Assembly (NCBI GenBank): GCA_013396915.1
Contig: VWZL01000258.1
Span: 509,154 to 573,153 of the forward strand
Direction: 5' to 3'
DNA from: Stercorarius parasiticus
Taxonomy: Eukaryota > Chordata > Aves > Charadriiformes > Stercorariidae
DNA length: 64,000 bases
Below, piece after piece: positions 11,675 through 24,690 of the stretch. The translations under genes were made by a program, and so were the position numbers. Under the pieces are notes generated by a model. That model did no database searches, was not told the origin of the DNA, and worked only from the letters and a program-made list of their open reading frames with translations. Position 1 is the stretch's first letter, and the number at the start of each line of letters is the position of its first letter.

Positions 11675-14600
11675 CTGAAATACAAAAACATGATCAGAAC
11701 TCTAATTTTTTTCAATGTACAGCAATAGAGAAACTTGAAAAAAATCTCTGACCCTTCTTATTTTACTCATAATGCTAATGATTTCCAAAATACTCTTAAA
11801 ATTCCGTAGTATTTGCAAGGGGCAAGCTAAGGACAGCATAGGCTACAGCTAGGATTTTCCATTGCCTGCTCCCAAGCAACTAAAAATTACAGTCAAAGTC
11901 CTGAAGTCAAAATTTATTAAAATCAGGAATTAATTTGTTTCTCTCTTTGCTCTGACTATTCTTCCATTATAGTTTAGGCAAAATTATTACCATAGTTTAG
12001 CAAAAGCAGGACTCTGCATTTTTGTGCAACAAAAAGACTTCTGAGTCTTTTTCATGAATGAACCCTAATGGTTTTCTTGTGAAGAATTACCAAATGCAAG
12101 ATAAAAATGCCCAAGAAAGAACATCCAATATTTTTTCTTTAAATAAAAACAGGAGTCAAACATTGACTAATTTCTGAGACCTTTATTTCCAGAGGTCCAC
12201 AAGTGCTTGGCACCCACAACAACTCAGTGCTGACAATGACAATTATGAATGTACAACATACCTAACCCTCTCTCACAGGTCTACATGTAAATGCTGGACA
12301 CTGGGAAAATTTACCCTGGCTTAGTTTTCCTGGGCCAGTAGCAGAGCCTGGAAATTTTCTTAGGAATTTATTATGACTATTATAAAAGACTAGTATCATT
12401 CCCTTTCACGTAGATGTTATTGAAGGAATTACAACTTCACTTCTGTTGATCTTGCTAAAAAAGGCTCTCCAAGGGAACATCTGAAAATAACTGTAGTGAC
12501 TATTTCAAGAGACTCATGTCTGCATGCAATCAGACACTTTAAATAACGTTAATAACTAATAGAAAATAGAAACAAGTCACTGGCCCTCACATTCCACCAC
12601 AACAAACATGAGACATGTTTTCCAGCAAAGCAAACTGTGAAAACCTATTGCCCTATGAAAGAGAGTGACAAGTGATCAGTAAACCAGTAAAAAACTGAGT
12701 CACCATGTACCTTCCACAGGAACTAGAAAGGCAAATATCAAAAAGAAAACTGGAATACTTGTGAATTTCACTTTGATGGAGGCTCAACTCAGCTTGTTAA
12801 CAAGCTCCAAAAACAACATATCCCTGACAAACAGAAAGTGAAAGAAAATTTAAAATTGAGAAATAGGGGATACTTCATACCCAGATAACTTCCAGGAAAA
12901 AGGTCCATGAGGATAAAATTATTTTTTAAGTTAGAAAAATAAAAGTACCCACCTGTTTGTAATTCAATTGTAGAGAAAAATACTTACTGAGTAATATTTA
13001 TTTGTAGTATTTGAGCAAATATCAAATAAACTGTCATAAGATCTCAGCCAAAAATGAGTAACAGCTATAACAAGCTGACACATGCTGCCCATGATGGACT
13101 TTTTAACCTAATACATCAGGATTTCAGCAATATAAATAATACGAGTCAATCACATTATCTCACAGGCACATTCTGCACAGCATTATTTTCATCAATAATT
13201 TGCTATTATTATTACCAATCTTTACAGAAAAAAGACAACATACAAGGCATAACAAAACCTTCAGCATACAATAAACTTTACTAAGATGTTTTTATTTGAC
13301 ATTTCATTCCACAGAAAGAATATAACCCTCATCACCAATTGACAAGTTACTGAAATCACTGAAATAACTGTAATTTAGTTTTTGGCAAACACTTCCCAGT
13401 TAAATGTGTAGATATTACACAAAACAATCTGAAGACCTCAACAGCCAACATTTTTTAGGAAGCATCAGAAATTACCCACCCTGTTGATGCACACTGATTA
13501 GGTAACTGTGAGTACAAATGCCAGATTTCTTCTGCATAAACAGAATTAAAACTGGTTCTAAAAGTCTTGTTTTGTGATCTCTCATATTTAATTACTTACT
13601 CTTTCACGAGTCACGTATGCAAAATTGTGTTCAAAAATACTTAAAGTACCCAGATAACACGGTAAATATGCTTGTTCAGAAAAAAAAAAGATTCTGAGGA
13701 GCTAATATGAATAGCATCTCCCCACTTGCCTGTTTGCTAAATGTATACTTCTTTACAAAACTTTCAAACAAAGCATCTCACAAGTTTTTTCTGTAAGCCC
13801 AATAGGGCAGATTTAACAGCATGTTCTATTGTCTTTGCCCTATTCTAGTTTCTCAGACTGCATCACACTCACTCCAGCAGAACTCTGTGGGAGAAGGGCA
13901 GTTCTCGCACCTGTTAACACTTCCTGGGTTTTTTGGCTGCTACAATGAACAATGTCATGAGAACAAACCAGCAGTCATTAAGGATGAACGTTACACTCAG
14001 AGGTAGCAAGATAACTATCCACATAATACCCCAGTTGCTGTAGGTACCTACTAATGAATTTCTAACCAGGTATTAAACACAACCTCTCCCACACCAAAAG
14101 CACGGGTGTCTCTTACATGAGATCTTCTGTGTTCAACACTCAGTTGCAGTGTTTGGGGGAGAGGTTAAAGACACTCTCTCTGGCTTGAATGCTAAACCAG
14201 TTTATTATAAACACACAATGATCTAGATATGCAAACGTACGCCTTTGTGTATGTAAACTGGCACTCGATTGCTTTTTCAGGGCCTAGACAAAAATTAACC
14301 CAGCAGTTTAGAATGACCCCTCTAAATGACTGAAAACACTCTCAGTTTCATTATATGTTTTGTCCTCTTTCAAAGCCAAACAAAAGACAAAAATGTTCCA
14401 GAAGCCCTACCTCCAAAATAGAATTTGTTTCCTTAGGATTTATTTAGTCAACAAAAATCTCTAAACTTCCTTTTCTTACAAGAAAATTAGGGCAAATCCA
14501 GGGAGTCAATAACATGATTAAAACCCAAAAAGACACTTGAAGAAAAACACTCTAGCATTAGATGTATAACTTTTAATTGGCCTTTTCCCTTTTTGCTTGA

Positions 14601-17600
14601 GTTTCTAAACACCCTTCCTACATGCATTAAGTGGCAAGATTAGATCTACCACGAGTACCTTTGTTCATTCTCTCCTTACATGAGCTGTATTTTGGGGCAG
14701 AGATTGTTTTTAGACAAGCTGTATTTGCTGCTATATGCATCTTACAGAAGTCAAGTCAAAACCACCCACCTCTCACTCAGTTGAAGATGACTGGGATTAA
14801 AATTGTTTTGTGGAAGTTCATGTTACTGTATATGCCGGCTTCCCACATAATCTCTGATTCCCACAACCTGTACTGCAAACTTGCATCTACAATAAAAAAA
14901 ATAACCCTACACCTGCAGACCACAGTCAACCATGACAGTCTCCACCCTGGAGATCGTCTGAAGTCTTTCAGATTAATGGGGCACAGGAAACTGAACATTT
15001 CAACTCACAGTACTTTTTACTATGAAAATTCAAAGGTAGGTAAAGGAACATAATTTAGCTCCTAGTGCAATGGGAAAACGTAAAATCCAGCTAAATTTGT
15101 CCAAATCCACACATCTGTGCCTACTAAGGGACTGTAATTGTACATACAAGTAGGCACAGCTGGAAGAACATGAGTTCATTTATTGGATTCTGAATATTTG
15201 TTTTAAAGCTTCAAAAGAATCAGGCATTTAAAATGGAAACAACATAATTAATTTAGGAATGCTCTCATCCAGGAACAAGACTTCTCATTTCTGTTTATCT
15301 CGACCATTTGATTTCAGATCTCTCTCCTCTGTTCTCCGACATCCAGTGTATCTAACTACCTTTTAAAAACAAAGATAGGTTTCTCTAACCAACTTTTTTT
15401 AGCCCTCTGATTTTTTGGAGTCCAGATCCTTCCCTCCACTCTTTCTCTTCAACTTTCCAGCCTGGATTTTAAAAATGTGGTAAACCATTTTCCTCTTTGA
15501 TACCAGTATCCAACCCCATACCTACAAACAGGGAACGGGACTTTTTCCTATTACCTTTCTACAGCCAAGCATAGTCTGATGCAAATTTCATTATCTATGA
15601 GGAATCAAGATTTAATATTTGATTTGGATACTAATAGTCCAGTTATTTCTGAAAACATTTATAGACATCTCACCCAGTAGCTGCATGCCTTTTAAAAAAC
15701 TAAGAGTTTTAAACTTAATTCTTTTTCTTTCTAGCTTTGTTCTCACATTGGCCTAGGTAAAAACCTGAACAGTATATATACTAACAAATTAGGAAGACTT
15801 CTTATTCCTCCAAGCAGGAATAGTTTAACATATCCCTCCCCCCCTACAAAAAAAAAAAAAAAGGAATTTGAGCTATGGTACCCCAAACCTATCTATTCAT
15901 GTTTTAAAGTGCACCAGTGTGCTTACTGATGAAGCTAACATTTCATATAGGACCTGAGGAAAAACAAAACAAAACAACACATGACACATGCTTCCTTTCC
16001 CAGACCTTCAAAGAGAGGTAAGGAGGTCCCTACTTTTAATCTATGTTCTTTGAATATAAACCCATTTTTAAAAAACAATTTGGAGAGATGAAAGACGAAC
16101 AGTATCACCAACTGCTCTACACCACAAAGCCTTGCCTGATCACAAGAGTGTGATGCCTGGTAGAAACTCTTATCAGCCATTCATCTTTAAACTTTGGTTT
16201 GAGCCAACCAAACAAAATAAAAGCATAAAACCTGATGTGACAGGATGCCCATTATATCCTCAGAAAATGAATGCAAAAGACTAGCATCAGGGTGTCTGCC
16301 TGCTGTTGTGTTTTAAAATACAAAGTGCAGCTCATTTTTTCTAAAACTTGTCCATTGTATTTTAATTAGTTCAGTATAAAGATCGAGTTCAGGACAGTTT
16401 AATATTTTATGGCCAAGGTTTTGTTATAGCAAAGATCAGTTTTACAGGATGGAAATTAAGGCATATTCTGTAAAAGGTACACTGAAGATATGTATGTTTG
16501 TGAATCATGATCTTTATTACCCAGAGTTCATTACACTTGTGAACTGGAATTAGTCTGATAGTTTAAATAAATTTCTATGTTGAATAATGCCCATCTCTTA
16601 CTCTATGAGACGTTTTACATCAACCTGTTCTCTCCTTGCAAGGCTGGAATTTAGAAAGCAAGCCTCAAGACGAGAAACTCAACTACTATGCTTTAGCTGA
16701 CTTGATATATTAAAAGCATAGTTCTTCCTGCAAGTTTTCTAGCAGTGTTTTTTCTCTTTAACTTGGCTTTCATTGGAATTTACCTGTTAAAAATAAACTT
16801 CTTTAACTGGACACTGAATTAAGTAATGAAATTCACTGTGATTATGCTCTTAGCCTGTTTATTTTGCTTATGAAAAATGGAGAGGAAAAAGGATGAAAGA
16901 AAGGCAGAGATATTTGTGTTTTATATATTATATTGTAAGTATATTTTTGCTACATCAAGGCTATAAAACATGGCAGACTATATGACTGCAGAGAACTATG
17001 TTTTTAGGAATAGCATCAAGTTCTCTGAAATCCTGTAGCAGCTATGAAATACTGAGGTAGAAACAGTAACTGTTGTACTGTACATTCTCTACAATGTGTT
17101 ATACCTGGTATTGTTTACTATCTATCCTTGAGCCTCACTTTTCTATCCTTTGCAAAACATAATCTGTACCTCTATAGAGAGAATTGTTTTAGAGATCAGC
17201 ATTTCCCAAATGGAGATGCTGGGAAATGTATTGTGCAATAGATGCTGCGTGTTGCTGGGTCAGGGCTGGAAGCAGGACAAGAGCTGCTGAGAGGATTTTG
17301 GCTAGCGGACAGAGCAGGCTGCTCTGACAGAACAGAGATACTGATCCAAGATGTTTAGTCTCAATCCTTCATCACTGCAGTGCCTTCAAAGTCAGGATGC
17401 TGCCCATCCCTTTCAATGCCTGACCTTTTCACCTTAGCTCTGGCCATCTCCTCTCAACTTCATCCAGCACTTCATTTCCCTTTCAACTCAGTTATTTTTT
17501 TTCCAAAATACTGGAAGTATAGCTCCAGAGCAAAAGCCTTTGGTGCAGAATATATTCTTAGAGAAACACAAAAAGTGAAAAAAAAAGAAGTCTGAGCACT

Positions 17601-18628
17601 GCTATTTTCTACCTCTGCACAAAACAGTAGGACATCCATAAACACAGGCTTAGGTCTCCTGATGCTTCAGAGGACACACAAGTTGGGTCATGAGCCTACT
17701 GCAGCTACATGGACAGCCCTTAGTTTGACCTGTGTACGTCCTTCTAACCACTTTAATTTTTTAAGGCTGAATAAAAGGTGCTTTTCTTAAGAAAAATACA
17801 ACGCATTTTTGTTAAAAGCAATGTAACAACAGTGGGAACATTGTACAAGCAGGATTCCAAACAGTTGCTGGCATTTTGAACACATATTGTCCAAACCTGC
17901 TTAGAGCAGGTCTACACAACTGAACTCTTAACAGCTATCAGCTACCAGCACCTTGTACTTCCATTACTGTCACCATGAATGAAGCTGCTGCAGAAGAAAA
18001 TTTTCTGGAGAGGGAGAGACATCCCCTTCCCAAATACTAATCAAGCAGAAATGTGACACAGAAAAGGTTTTACCCATGCTTATTTTATTTACATTGTTCT
18101 CAACTACTTATTTTGATTGCATCCACTTTAATACACTGTTTCTGAAGTCCTCAGGCAAAAGTTAAGACTGGACCAAACATTTATCTTTTAGATGAACGCT
18201 GTCCTGATGCACAGTCTGTAAAAACTGGGGAAACACAAGCTATACACATACACATTTTTCTTTTTAAAATAAAAGGAAAAAATTTGCTACGGCGAGCCAA
18301 TCCTTGGATTATTCAAAATAAGAGGTGATAAACAGCTACAGTATTCTGAAATATATTAAGTAAATAGAACTAAAATATTAAGGGAACATCATGCATACTT
18401 TCACTCACATTATTGGCACAGATCTCTTAAGGACAAACAAGAAAGACCAGGCATTTCAAAAAACAAGAGAAGTGATTGCTAACTTGTTCAAGCTGACAAG
18501 GAGCCCTATCAACTATGGTTTTTTAAAGGGATTTTAACTCAGTAATGAAACAGACTTGAAATTTGAAGTTTCCTTTTAAATGTTAAAGGTTTACTAATAT
18601 TTCTTCTTCCATCTATGACTTCAACACC

Positions 18629-18645
18629 GGGGGGGGGGCAGGGGG
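18629..18645 (+). repeat. G-rich tract
   Basis: Ten consecutive G, then CA, then five G, inside NFKB1 intron 1. It could form a G-quadruplex in single-stranded DNA, and it lies on the strand opposite to the NFKB1 transcript. Confidence 0.7.
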
Positions 18646-18720
18646 CTTTTTAAAGGAAACTGTATGCTCAGTATAAAACTCAACAATGCTCAATTTCCAC
18701 AAAAGCACCATACGGAAGTT

Positions 18721-18752
18721 GTTTGTTTTGTTGTTTGTTTGTTTTTTTTTTT
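18721..18752 (+). repeat. TTTG/T-rich simple repeat
   Basis: Irregular copies of GTTT/TTTG followed by a long T run. It is a likely length-variable microsatellite in NFKB1 intron 1. Confidence 0.7.
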
Positions 18753-19880
18753 AAACTTTCCTTCAGTGGCTACACAGACATGTCACCTCTGAATAAAGAT
18801 TTGAGAATAATTTTTCAGTACACAAGTGAGAAAAGGTTTGTGCAAAGAGGCATTTTTATCAAAGATACTACTTTCCTCTGCAGACTTTTTCTTATCCGTT
18901 GACTCTTGCAGCTGCAATAACACTACATAACCCTAAATGACACTGTTTGTTTTTCTAATACAACAACACAAATTGCCTCCTCTTGTTATTAAGTCTGCTT
19001 ATTATTTCCTGTTGGGTGGGACCTGGGAGTTCTGGCTGTGTATTTTTAAAATTAAAAATCCATTTAAGTTACAGTTTTCAAACATTTTCAGTCAGGAGCA
19101 GATGCATTATTGGACCACGGTATAAAAACTACAAAACATTTAGGAAATTAAATCCATCACACGTATTAAAGAGATTTCAGAAGTGTGATGCTCTGAATCA
19201 GAACTGTCGGGTCCAGAATTACTGTAGGAAATCTAGAATCAGATTTATTACACCAAGTAACTACTAAATTTGAAGAAAAATTCATAAAATGAGGAAATTC
19301 ACTTGGCAGAGTGACTGGACTACATGAATGGTTGCTTTATTAAGTATCTTTACAAACAGAATTTTTGTGTACGTGTTTTATTCCTTTCCCAAATGTCAAA
19401 GTAGTGAACTAATATGACAAGAGGAAACACTAAGATGCCATAAACATATGAACATATGTTTTTCCAGGATATTGCTAGAATAAAATTAGAATGTTTTTGT
19501 TAAAACACATTCAAAGCAACTTAAACCAAAGGAATAAACAATATTCAAGTTTATGGCAAGCATAGTCTGGTATATGTATAATTCTAAGTGTATGTAAAAA
19601 TACTGAAGTTCAACACAGCAACACAACTCTAGGAACTACATTGTATTTTAGCCACGTGGGGTGGTAATGCTACTTGAACTAACCTGAATATCATGTTAAA
19701 ATGCTGCTCTTTTTTCTACAGATTAAAAAGAATCACTGAGTGCTCTAGAAATAGTTTGTAATTCATACAAACTTGTTCATCAAAGTCAAGTTTTAACTTA
19801 AAAAACCACGCACAGCCATTTTGTAATCCTTAAGTCTAATGAATCATCAATATTAAACAGCAAACCTTTTCCTTTCAGCC

Positions 19881-19893
19881 GGGGGGCGGGGGG
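19881..19893 (+). repeat. G6-C-G6 tract
   Basis: Two runs of six G separated by one C in otherwise AT-rich intron 1 sequence. It is a possible quadruplex-forming element. Confidence 0.65.
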
Positions 19894-21890
19894 AGACAGC
19901 ATTTCTGAGAACCCAACTAACAAGCAAGCCCAAGATTCCAGAAGTCCAGTTCACATAAGGTTTGCTGTATCACCAGATACTTTCACACAGGTTCTGGGGA
20001 CTTACTGAAGACACAGTCCCTCATTTCATGAACAATGGTGGCAGAATAGGGCTCAGAAAATAGCAAGGACTGTTACCAGTGCAACCACAAAAGTGAGCTA
20101 AGGGATTCTCGGCATCCTTTTGGTTTTTAACAGCCACTGAAAATGTTACGTGACAGAAATGGTCAGTTAAACAACACCTGTAAGTGGAACCAGCCAGGTA
20201 GAACTGAGTCCAGCAGTATTGTAGTTATACCCTACGTTTCAAATCTGCAGATGCAAAGTGGTTACTGAGTCTTTTTTTTTTTATGTAGAAATAGTAAAAC
20301 TCCTGCAGCCTCAATTTTCTACAGTAACCTATGACAAACAAAAACTATTTAGACTAATGAGACCCAAAAACCATCTGCTTGCTTTGTTTCTACTTCATTT
20401 GTGTGTTAAAATCTGTCTGTAAGTATTTAAACAGATAGAAACGTGATCTTTAAAAGAAACCAAAAAACCAAACAAAAAACCCCCAACACCACACAACTCA
20501 GACCTACTTTCCTCTTGATCTGTTGATACCAGTACAATCTGCTTGGAGGATACAATGAAATACAGAGGTATTTCAGTTTAGCTAATTCTGCATTTTAAAT
20601 GAAGAAAAATATGTATCTGGCACTGCTTTTCAAAAGAACATAAAAGTTGAAAGAGGGCAAAAATGCTAATAGAAACAATAGTAGCTTCCTCCCCACACAT
20701 AGTCTGTCAGCTCCAAATTCTAAACAAAGGATTTCACCTTGAGAATAGCATATTTTGAAATATCTTTTAATGCCTTACTTCTGAAACTGTCAACAGTGCT
20801 TCAGCAAAATATATGTTTGAGTTAAAGTACTGAAGAAGACTCACTGAATTATCTCTACACTCAAAATCAGATGCAAACTTAGTGCCTGACTGACCTAAGG
20901 GCACAGTTAATGACAACTGTAATTATGATCTTATCAATGTAGAACTTCATAAAAGGTTCACAGCTTATTTAGGGGACATCAAATTAAAACTTCCACTTCT
21001 AAAATACCTGTGTCAGAGCTAAAAGTGACTAAGACCAGGAATTTCTTTTTAATTATTTGCCTGAAACATTTTCTCCTCTTTGTTTTATAATCATTGTGTT
21101 ATTTAGTGTCTGAGAATGAAAGAAGAGCTATCAACATGTTAGAAAAGACTTTTTAAACTAACGAGAGTTTTCATTAGTTGCTTAGGAAAATGAGTAACAA
21201 TTTTCTTTAAGACTAATACTTTGGAATTTAGAGTTGGCAAACATTTACAGCACCAAAAGGTGAGAAGATTTTAGCGAGTACTTTTTGAAGCAGCCTACGA
21301 AAACACAGAGTAACCAGAACCTCTGAAGACCACAGAATTTTCTCATCACTACCTACATCAGAAAGCCGGCTGTAAGTTACCCAAAAATATATTGTCTTTT
21401 ACTGTATCTTTGCAACTTCAAAACAACATTCACTTCGGATGCATTTAACTACTGAGGGAGACCTGAACTTTCTAGTCAGCATAGAGCGCATCCTCACAGG
21501 CCTTCAAACTTGCTTCCTGTCCTTCCAGACTCAGCAATGATAAGCCTGATAATGTGAATTCCTAACTGCACTTATGTCTGGAGTCTGTGTATATACGTGA
21601 GAGAGAAGCATGGGAAGATTTTGAAAAAAGGCGATAATGAAAAGTAGGACTATTGTTCTAGGAAAACTCAAAAATCTATTAATTAGCAAATTTGTGTCAG
21701 TGATATTTATTTGTAGGTATCCATTACCGAATTCACATAATGCCATCTCAATGAAAAAAGTAAATTCAAAGTTATTATTAAAATTGATTTTAGAACTCAA
21801 ATACATAGTAACCGAGAAACAATTAAATTGCTGGTTTCCAATAAACTAAGCAGGAAATTTTTGAATATGCATACAAATATAGATTATTTT

Positions 21891-21916
21891 TATGCATATA
21901 TATTTTTATATGCATA
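21891..21916. repeat. Perfect 10-bp inverted repeat (TATGCATATA)
   Basis: TATGCATATA at 21891 to 21900 is followed after 6 bases by its exact reverse complement at 21907 to 21916. A further ATATGCATAC occurs just upstream near 21865. AT-rich sequence makes such repeats likely by chance. Confidence 0.7.
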
Positions 21917-23920
21917 TACGTTATTTTTTAAAAACACAGAACATGACACAGTGATACAAAGCCATTTCAGTTTTACAACCTTAACTCTACTCAAAGTGCA
22001 TTCATTACTTGCATGAGAAAATAATTTCATTTTTTGATGACTCTACCACTGATTGACACTTTCTTTAAAAAAAAAAAAGAGACAAAGGGTGGAAAGAAAA
22101 AGGCTGTTTCCCTTCTGTTTAATATTTCAGATTAAACTATTTAACAGATCTTGCACATATTTCAGCACTGAGTTTCCTTGAAATCTCTACACACTGACAA
22201 TAATATTTCAAGATAACTGTCAGTTAAATTCTTGAGCCAGGGAAGTTTACAGAACAGAGGATCTGCCTCTGGATAGTTACAGGCTGCTTTTTCCTCTTTC
22301 ACTTTCTCAAACTGTAGTCATTTCTGTAGATTACAAAAGACTGCAGACAGGATGACGTCTTAGAATGACACCTTGCTTAATGCTTTCCTAGAATGGGCAG
22401 CTACGTTCTCTTCTGAGAGAATACAAATGCTTTGACTGAAAAACTATTTCAAAAGTTAATACTTCACAGTACACAGCACAGAGACACTGGATGTCTATAA
22501 AAAACAAAGTTCTATATTTTCAACCCTGTTCTGTGAGCTTGACAGCGGTGATGTAGCACCTTACAGCTCATAAGGCACAAGGTGATATGGCAGAGAATTC
22601 ATCCACTTAGTACTTATTTTCTCTCTGAACAGAATAAATGACAAGAGGACTTCTGAAGCACAAAACATATCAAATATGATTGGCACTTTAAAACAATTTT
22701 TTAAGAAAATAATCTGTATTTCCTTTAAAATGTTAGTCTTTAGCAAAGATTTTGAGGATTTTAAAACAGGAAGTTGAAATGCAGATGATCCCTTACCTAT
22801 AAAGCCTTATTCTGCAAATGATTACAGGCACTCATATTTACTTATTTGAATGGAATTACATAGCAGTACCGTGCATTATGATAACGGCCAAGTAACACAT
22901 AGCTCATCTGCACTACAGTTCAGAAACAATACTCCATTTTATGTTCACATAAAATAAGCCAACAGGTGCTTCTTTATCGAAGCTACCATCAAAGCAGATA
23001 GTGTCAATAGTAAAAAAAAATCAAAACAATTGTGATGATGAAAAGTTGAATATTCTTTGGTTTAAGGTCAAACGTAACAGAACACTCAGTCTAATATTCC
23101 TTGTCACGGAGAGAACTTTGCAGTTTCATCGCTTACTACTAAATTGCCTTTAAAAACCTCACTATTTACCACCTTTGAAAGTAACCTTTATCTACACTAC
23201 TGGTGACACTCAGCGAGCCCCACCCAAGACAAGGACACCAAAAGCTGCCAGTAGCAAACCTATGTTCGCATGGTAACCGCCTGCTCTCTGAATGCCAGCC
23301 GGCGACTACACAAGGGCAGACACCCTGAGCTGTGTCTCAGGTTAAGCACATATATGTCACCTTCCAAACCAACAGCGTAAAAAGCAGCACCCCCTTTGCT
23401 TACGCGCACCCATGATACGGTCAGCAGGAGCTGGGCTTTCAAACTTTTTCACTTTATTTGAAAGTCCTTTGCAGACACCCCTTCCCAGCTAGGCATGACT
23501 CCCACAACACGTTAGCAGAAAACGCTACTGCGTGCTTTAAAAAAAAAACCCAAATCATCGAAGAGGCGTGAGGCGGTTCGTGTACTAACAGAGGGCAATT
23601 TTTCAAGCCCGCAACAGAAAGGAAAGCGAGGTGGCAATCGCCCCTTTTCAGAAACCCCGCACCGGGAAGAAGGGGTGTCTGCCTGCCCGCGCCCCCCCCC
23701 CGCCGGCGCCGGCACGACCCACAGCCCTGCGGTCCCCCGAGTCCGCTCACAGGGCGCCGGCCGCTGCCGCCGGCTGCCCGCCTTCCCCTCGGCAACCGCT
23801 CCCGGCGCTTCCTTCCGTGGGAGCTCCGCGCCCGGGCCGAGGTCACAGGCGAGCGGCTGCCCGGCGCCACGCGTGGCGCTGGCCCGGGGGACACGCTTCC
23901 CGTCGGTAAACCTCCCCTCC

Positions 23921-24383
23921 NNNNNNNNNNNNNNNNNNNNNNNNNNNNNNNNNNNNNNNNNNNNNNNNNNNNNNNNNNNNNNNNNNNNNNNNNNNNNNNN
24001 NNNNNNNNNNNNNNNNNNNNNNNNNNNNNNNNNNNNNNNNNNNNNNNNNNNNNNNNNNNNNNNNNNNNNNNNNNNNNNNNNNNNNNNNNNNNNNNNNNNN
24101 NNNNNNNNNNNNNNNNNNNNNNNNNNNNNNNNNNNNNNNNNNNNNNNNNNNNNNNNNNNNNNNNNNNNNNNNNNNNNNNNNNNNNNNNNNNNNNNNNNNN
24201 NNNNNNNNNNNNNNNNNNNNNNNNNNNNNNNNNNNNNNNNNNNNNNNNNNNNNNNNNNNNNNNNNNNNNNNNNNNNNNNNNNNNNNNNNNNNNNNNNNNN
24301 NNNNNNNNNNNNNNNNNNNNNNNNNNNNNNNNNNNNNNNNNNNNNNNNNNNNNNNNNNNNNNNNNNNNNNNNNNNNNNNNNNN
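23921..24383. other. Assembly gap (463 N)
   Basis: A continuous run of N inside the CpG island. Apparent long open frames across it are produced only by the absence of stop codons in unknown sequence. Single N positions also occur at 24543, 24618, 47248 and 55369, which marks this as draft sequence. Confidence 0.99.
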
Positions 24384-24470
24384 CGTTGCAGGGGGGCTGA
24401 GGGGGAGCGGGCGGCCGTTGGGGGCGGCCGTTGAGAGGGGCTGAGGGGGCGCGGGTGACCGTTGAGGAGG
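24384..24470. repeat. GC-rich minisatellite-like repeat at the edge of the gap
   Basis: Two and a half diverged copies of a unit of roughly 43 bases are visible: CGTTG, a G-rich run, CTGAGGGGG, a GCGGG block, then CCGTTG again. CCGTTG occurs at 24415, 24428 and 24459, and CGTTG at 24384 right after the N run. The repeat probably continues into the gap and would explain why assembly failed there. Confidence 0.65.
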
Positions 24471-24478
24471 AGCCCGTA

Positions 24479-24486
24479 CACTTCCG
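24479..24486 (-). promoter_or_regulatory. Candidate Ets/GABP site in the NFKB1 promoter
   Basis: On the minus strand the sequence reads CGGAAGTG, the core of Ets-family sites. It lies in the CpG island upstream of the inferred transcription start. Ets-family control of the mammalian NFKB1 promoter has been reported, which makes this plausible. The call rests on motif and place only. Confidence 0.4.
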
Positions 24487-24690
24487 AGCCCCACCGGCCG
24501 TCTGCGGGGCTCAGCGCCGCCCGCCGCCTCAGGGCCGAGAAGNTGCCACCCGCCCGCCGGCGACGAAATCCCTCTGCGAGGGACGGGCCCTCCGGCCTGG
24601 AGGAAGCTGCGTGAATANCGTTCCCAACACTGCCCGTGGTGTCAGGCCCGACCTCGCGGCTGCCCGCCAACGTTTTCTTGTTGGTTGACC

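Larger units (their letters stand above)
11675..23559 (-). other. NFKB1: NFKB1 first intron (from CpG island to start-codon exon)
   Basis: About 12 kb of AT-rich sequence between the CpG island and the acceptor at 11675. It holds simple-sequence tracts: an A run near 15846 to 15861, a TTTG/T tract near 18721 to 18752, and G-rich blocks at 18629 to 18645 and 19881 to 19893. It also has a perfect 10-bp inverted repeat at 21891 to 21916. The 5' boundary is uncertain because the exon 1 donor was not located. No coding exon of another gene was seen. Confidence 0.65.
23560..24690 (-). promoter_or_regulatory. NFKB1: CpG island: probable NFKB1 promoter and noncoding exon 1
   Basis: Base composition changes abruptly from AT-rich to strongly GC- and CpG-rich here, with many CG dinucleotides on both sides of the N run at 23921 to 24383. 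It lies upstream (minus-strand sense) of the start-codon exon, whose 5' untranslated region must come from an upstream exon. I cannot place the transcription start or the exon 1 donor. The visible GT sites (for example GCCCT|GTGAGC, RC of about 23742 to 23752) are weak, so the donor may lie inside the gap. An Ets-type core (CGGAAGTG on the minus strand, 24479 to 24486) and repeated CCGTTG boxes lie on the distal side. Confidence 0.75.

Noticed and set aside
23454..24670. Long open frames of 240 to 346 codons across the N run on both strands
   Set aside because: Most of their length is unknown sequence that cannot contain stop codons. The rest is GC-rich CpG island, which is poor in stops. No domain was seen.
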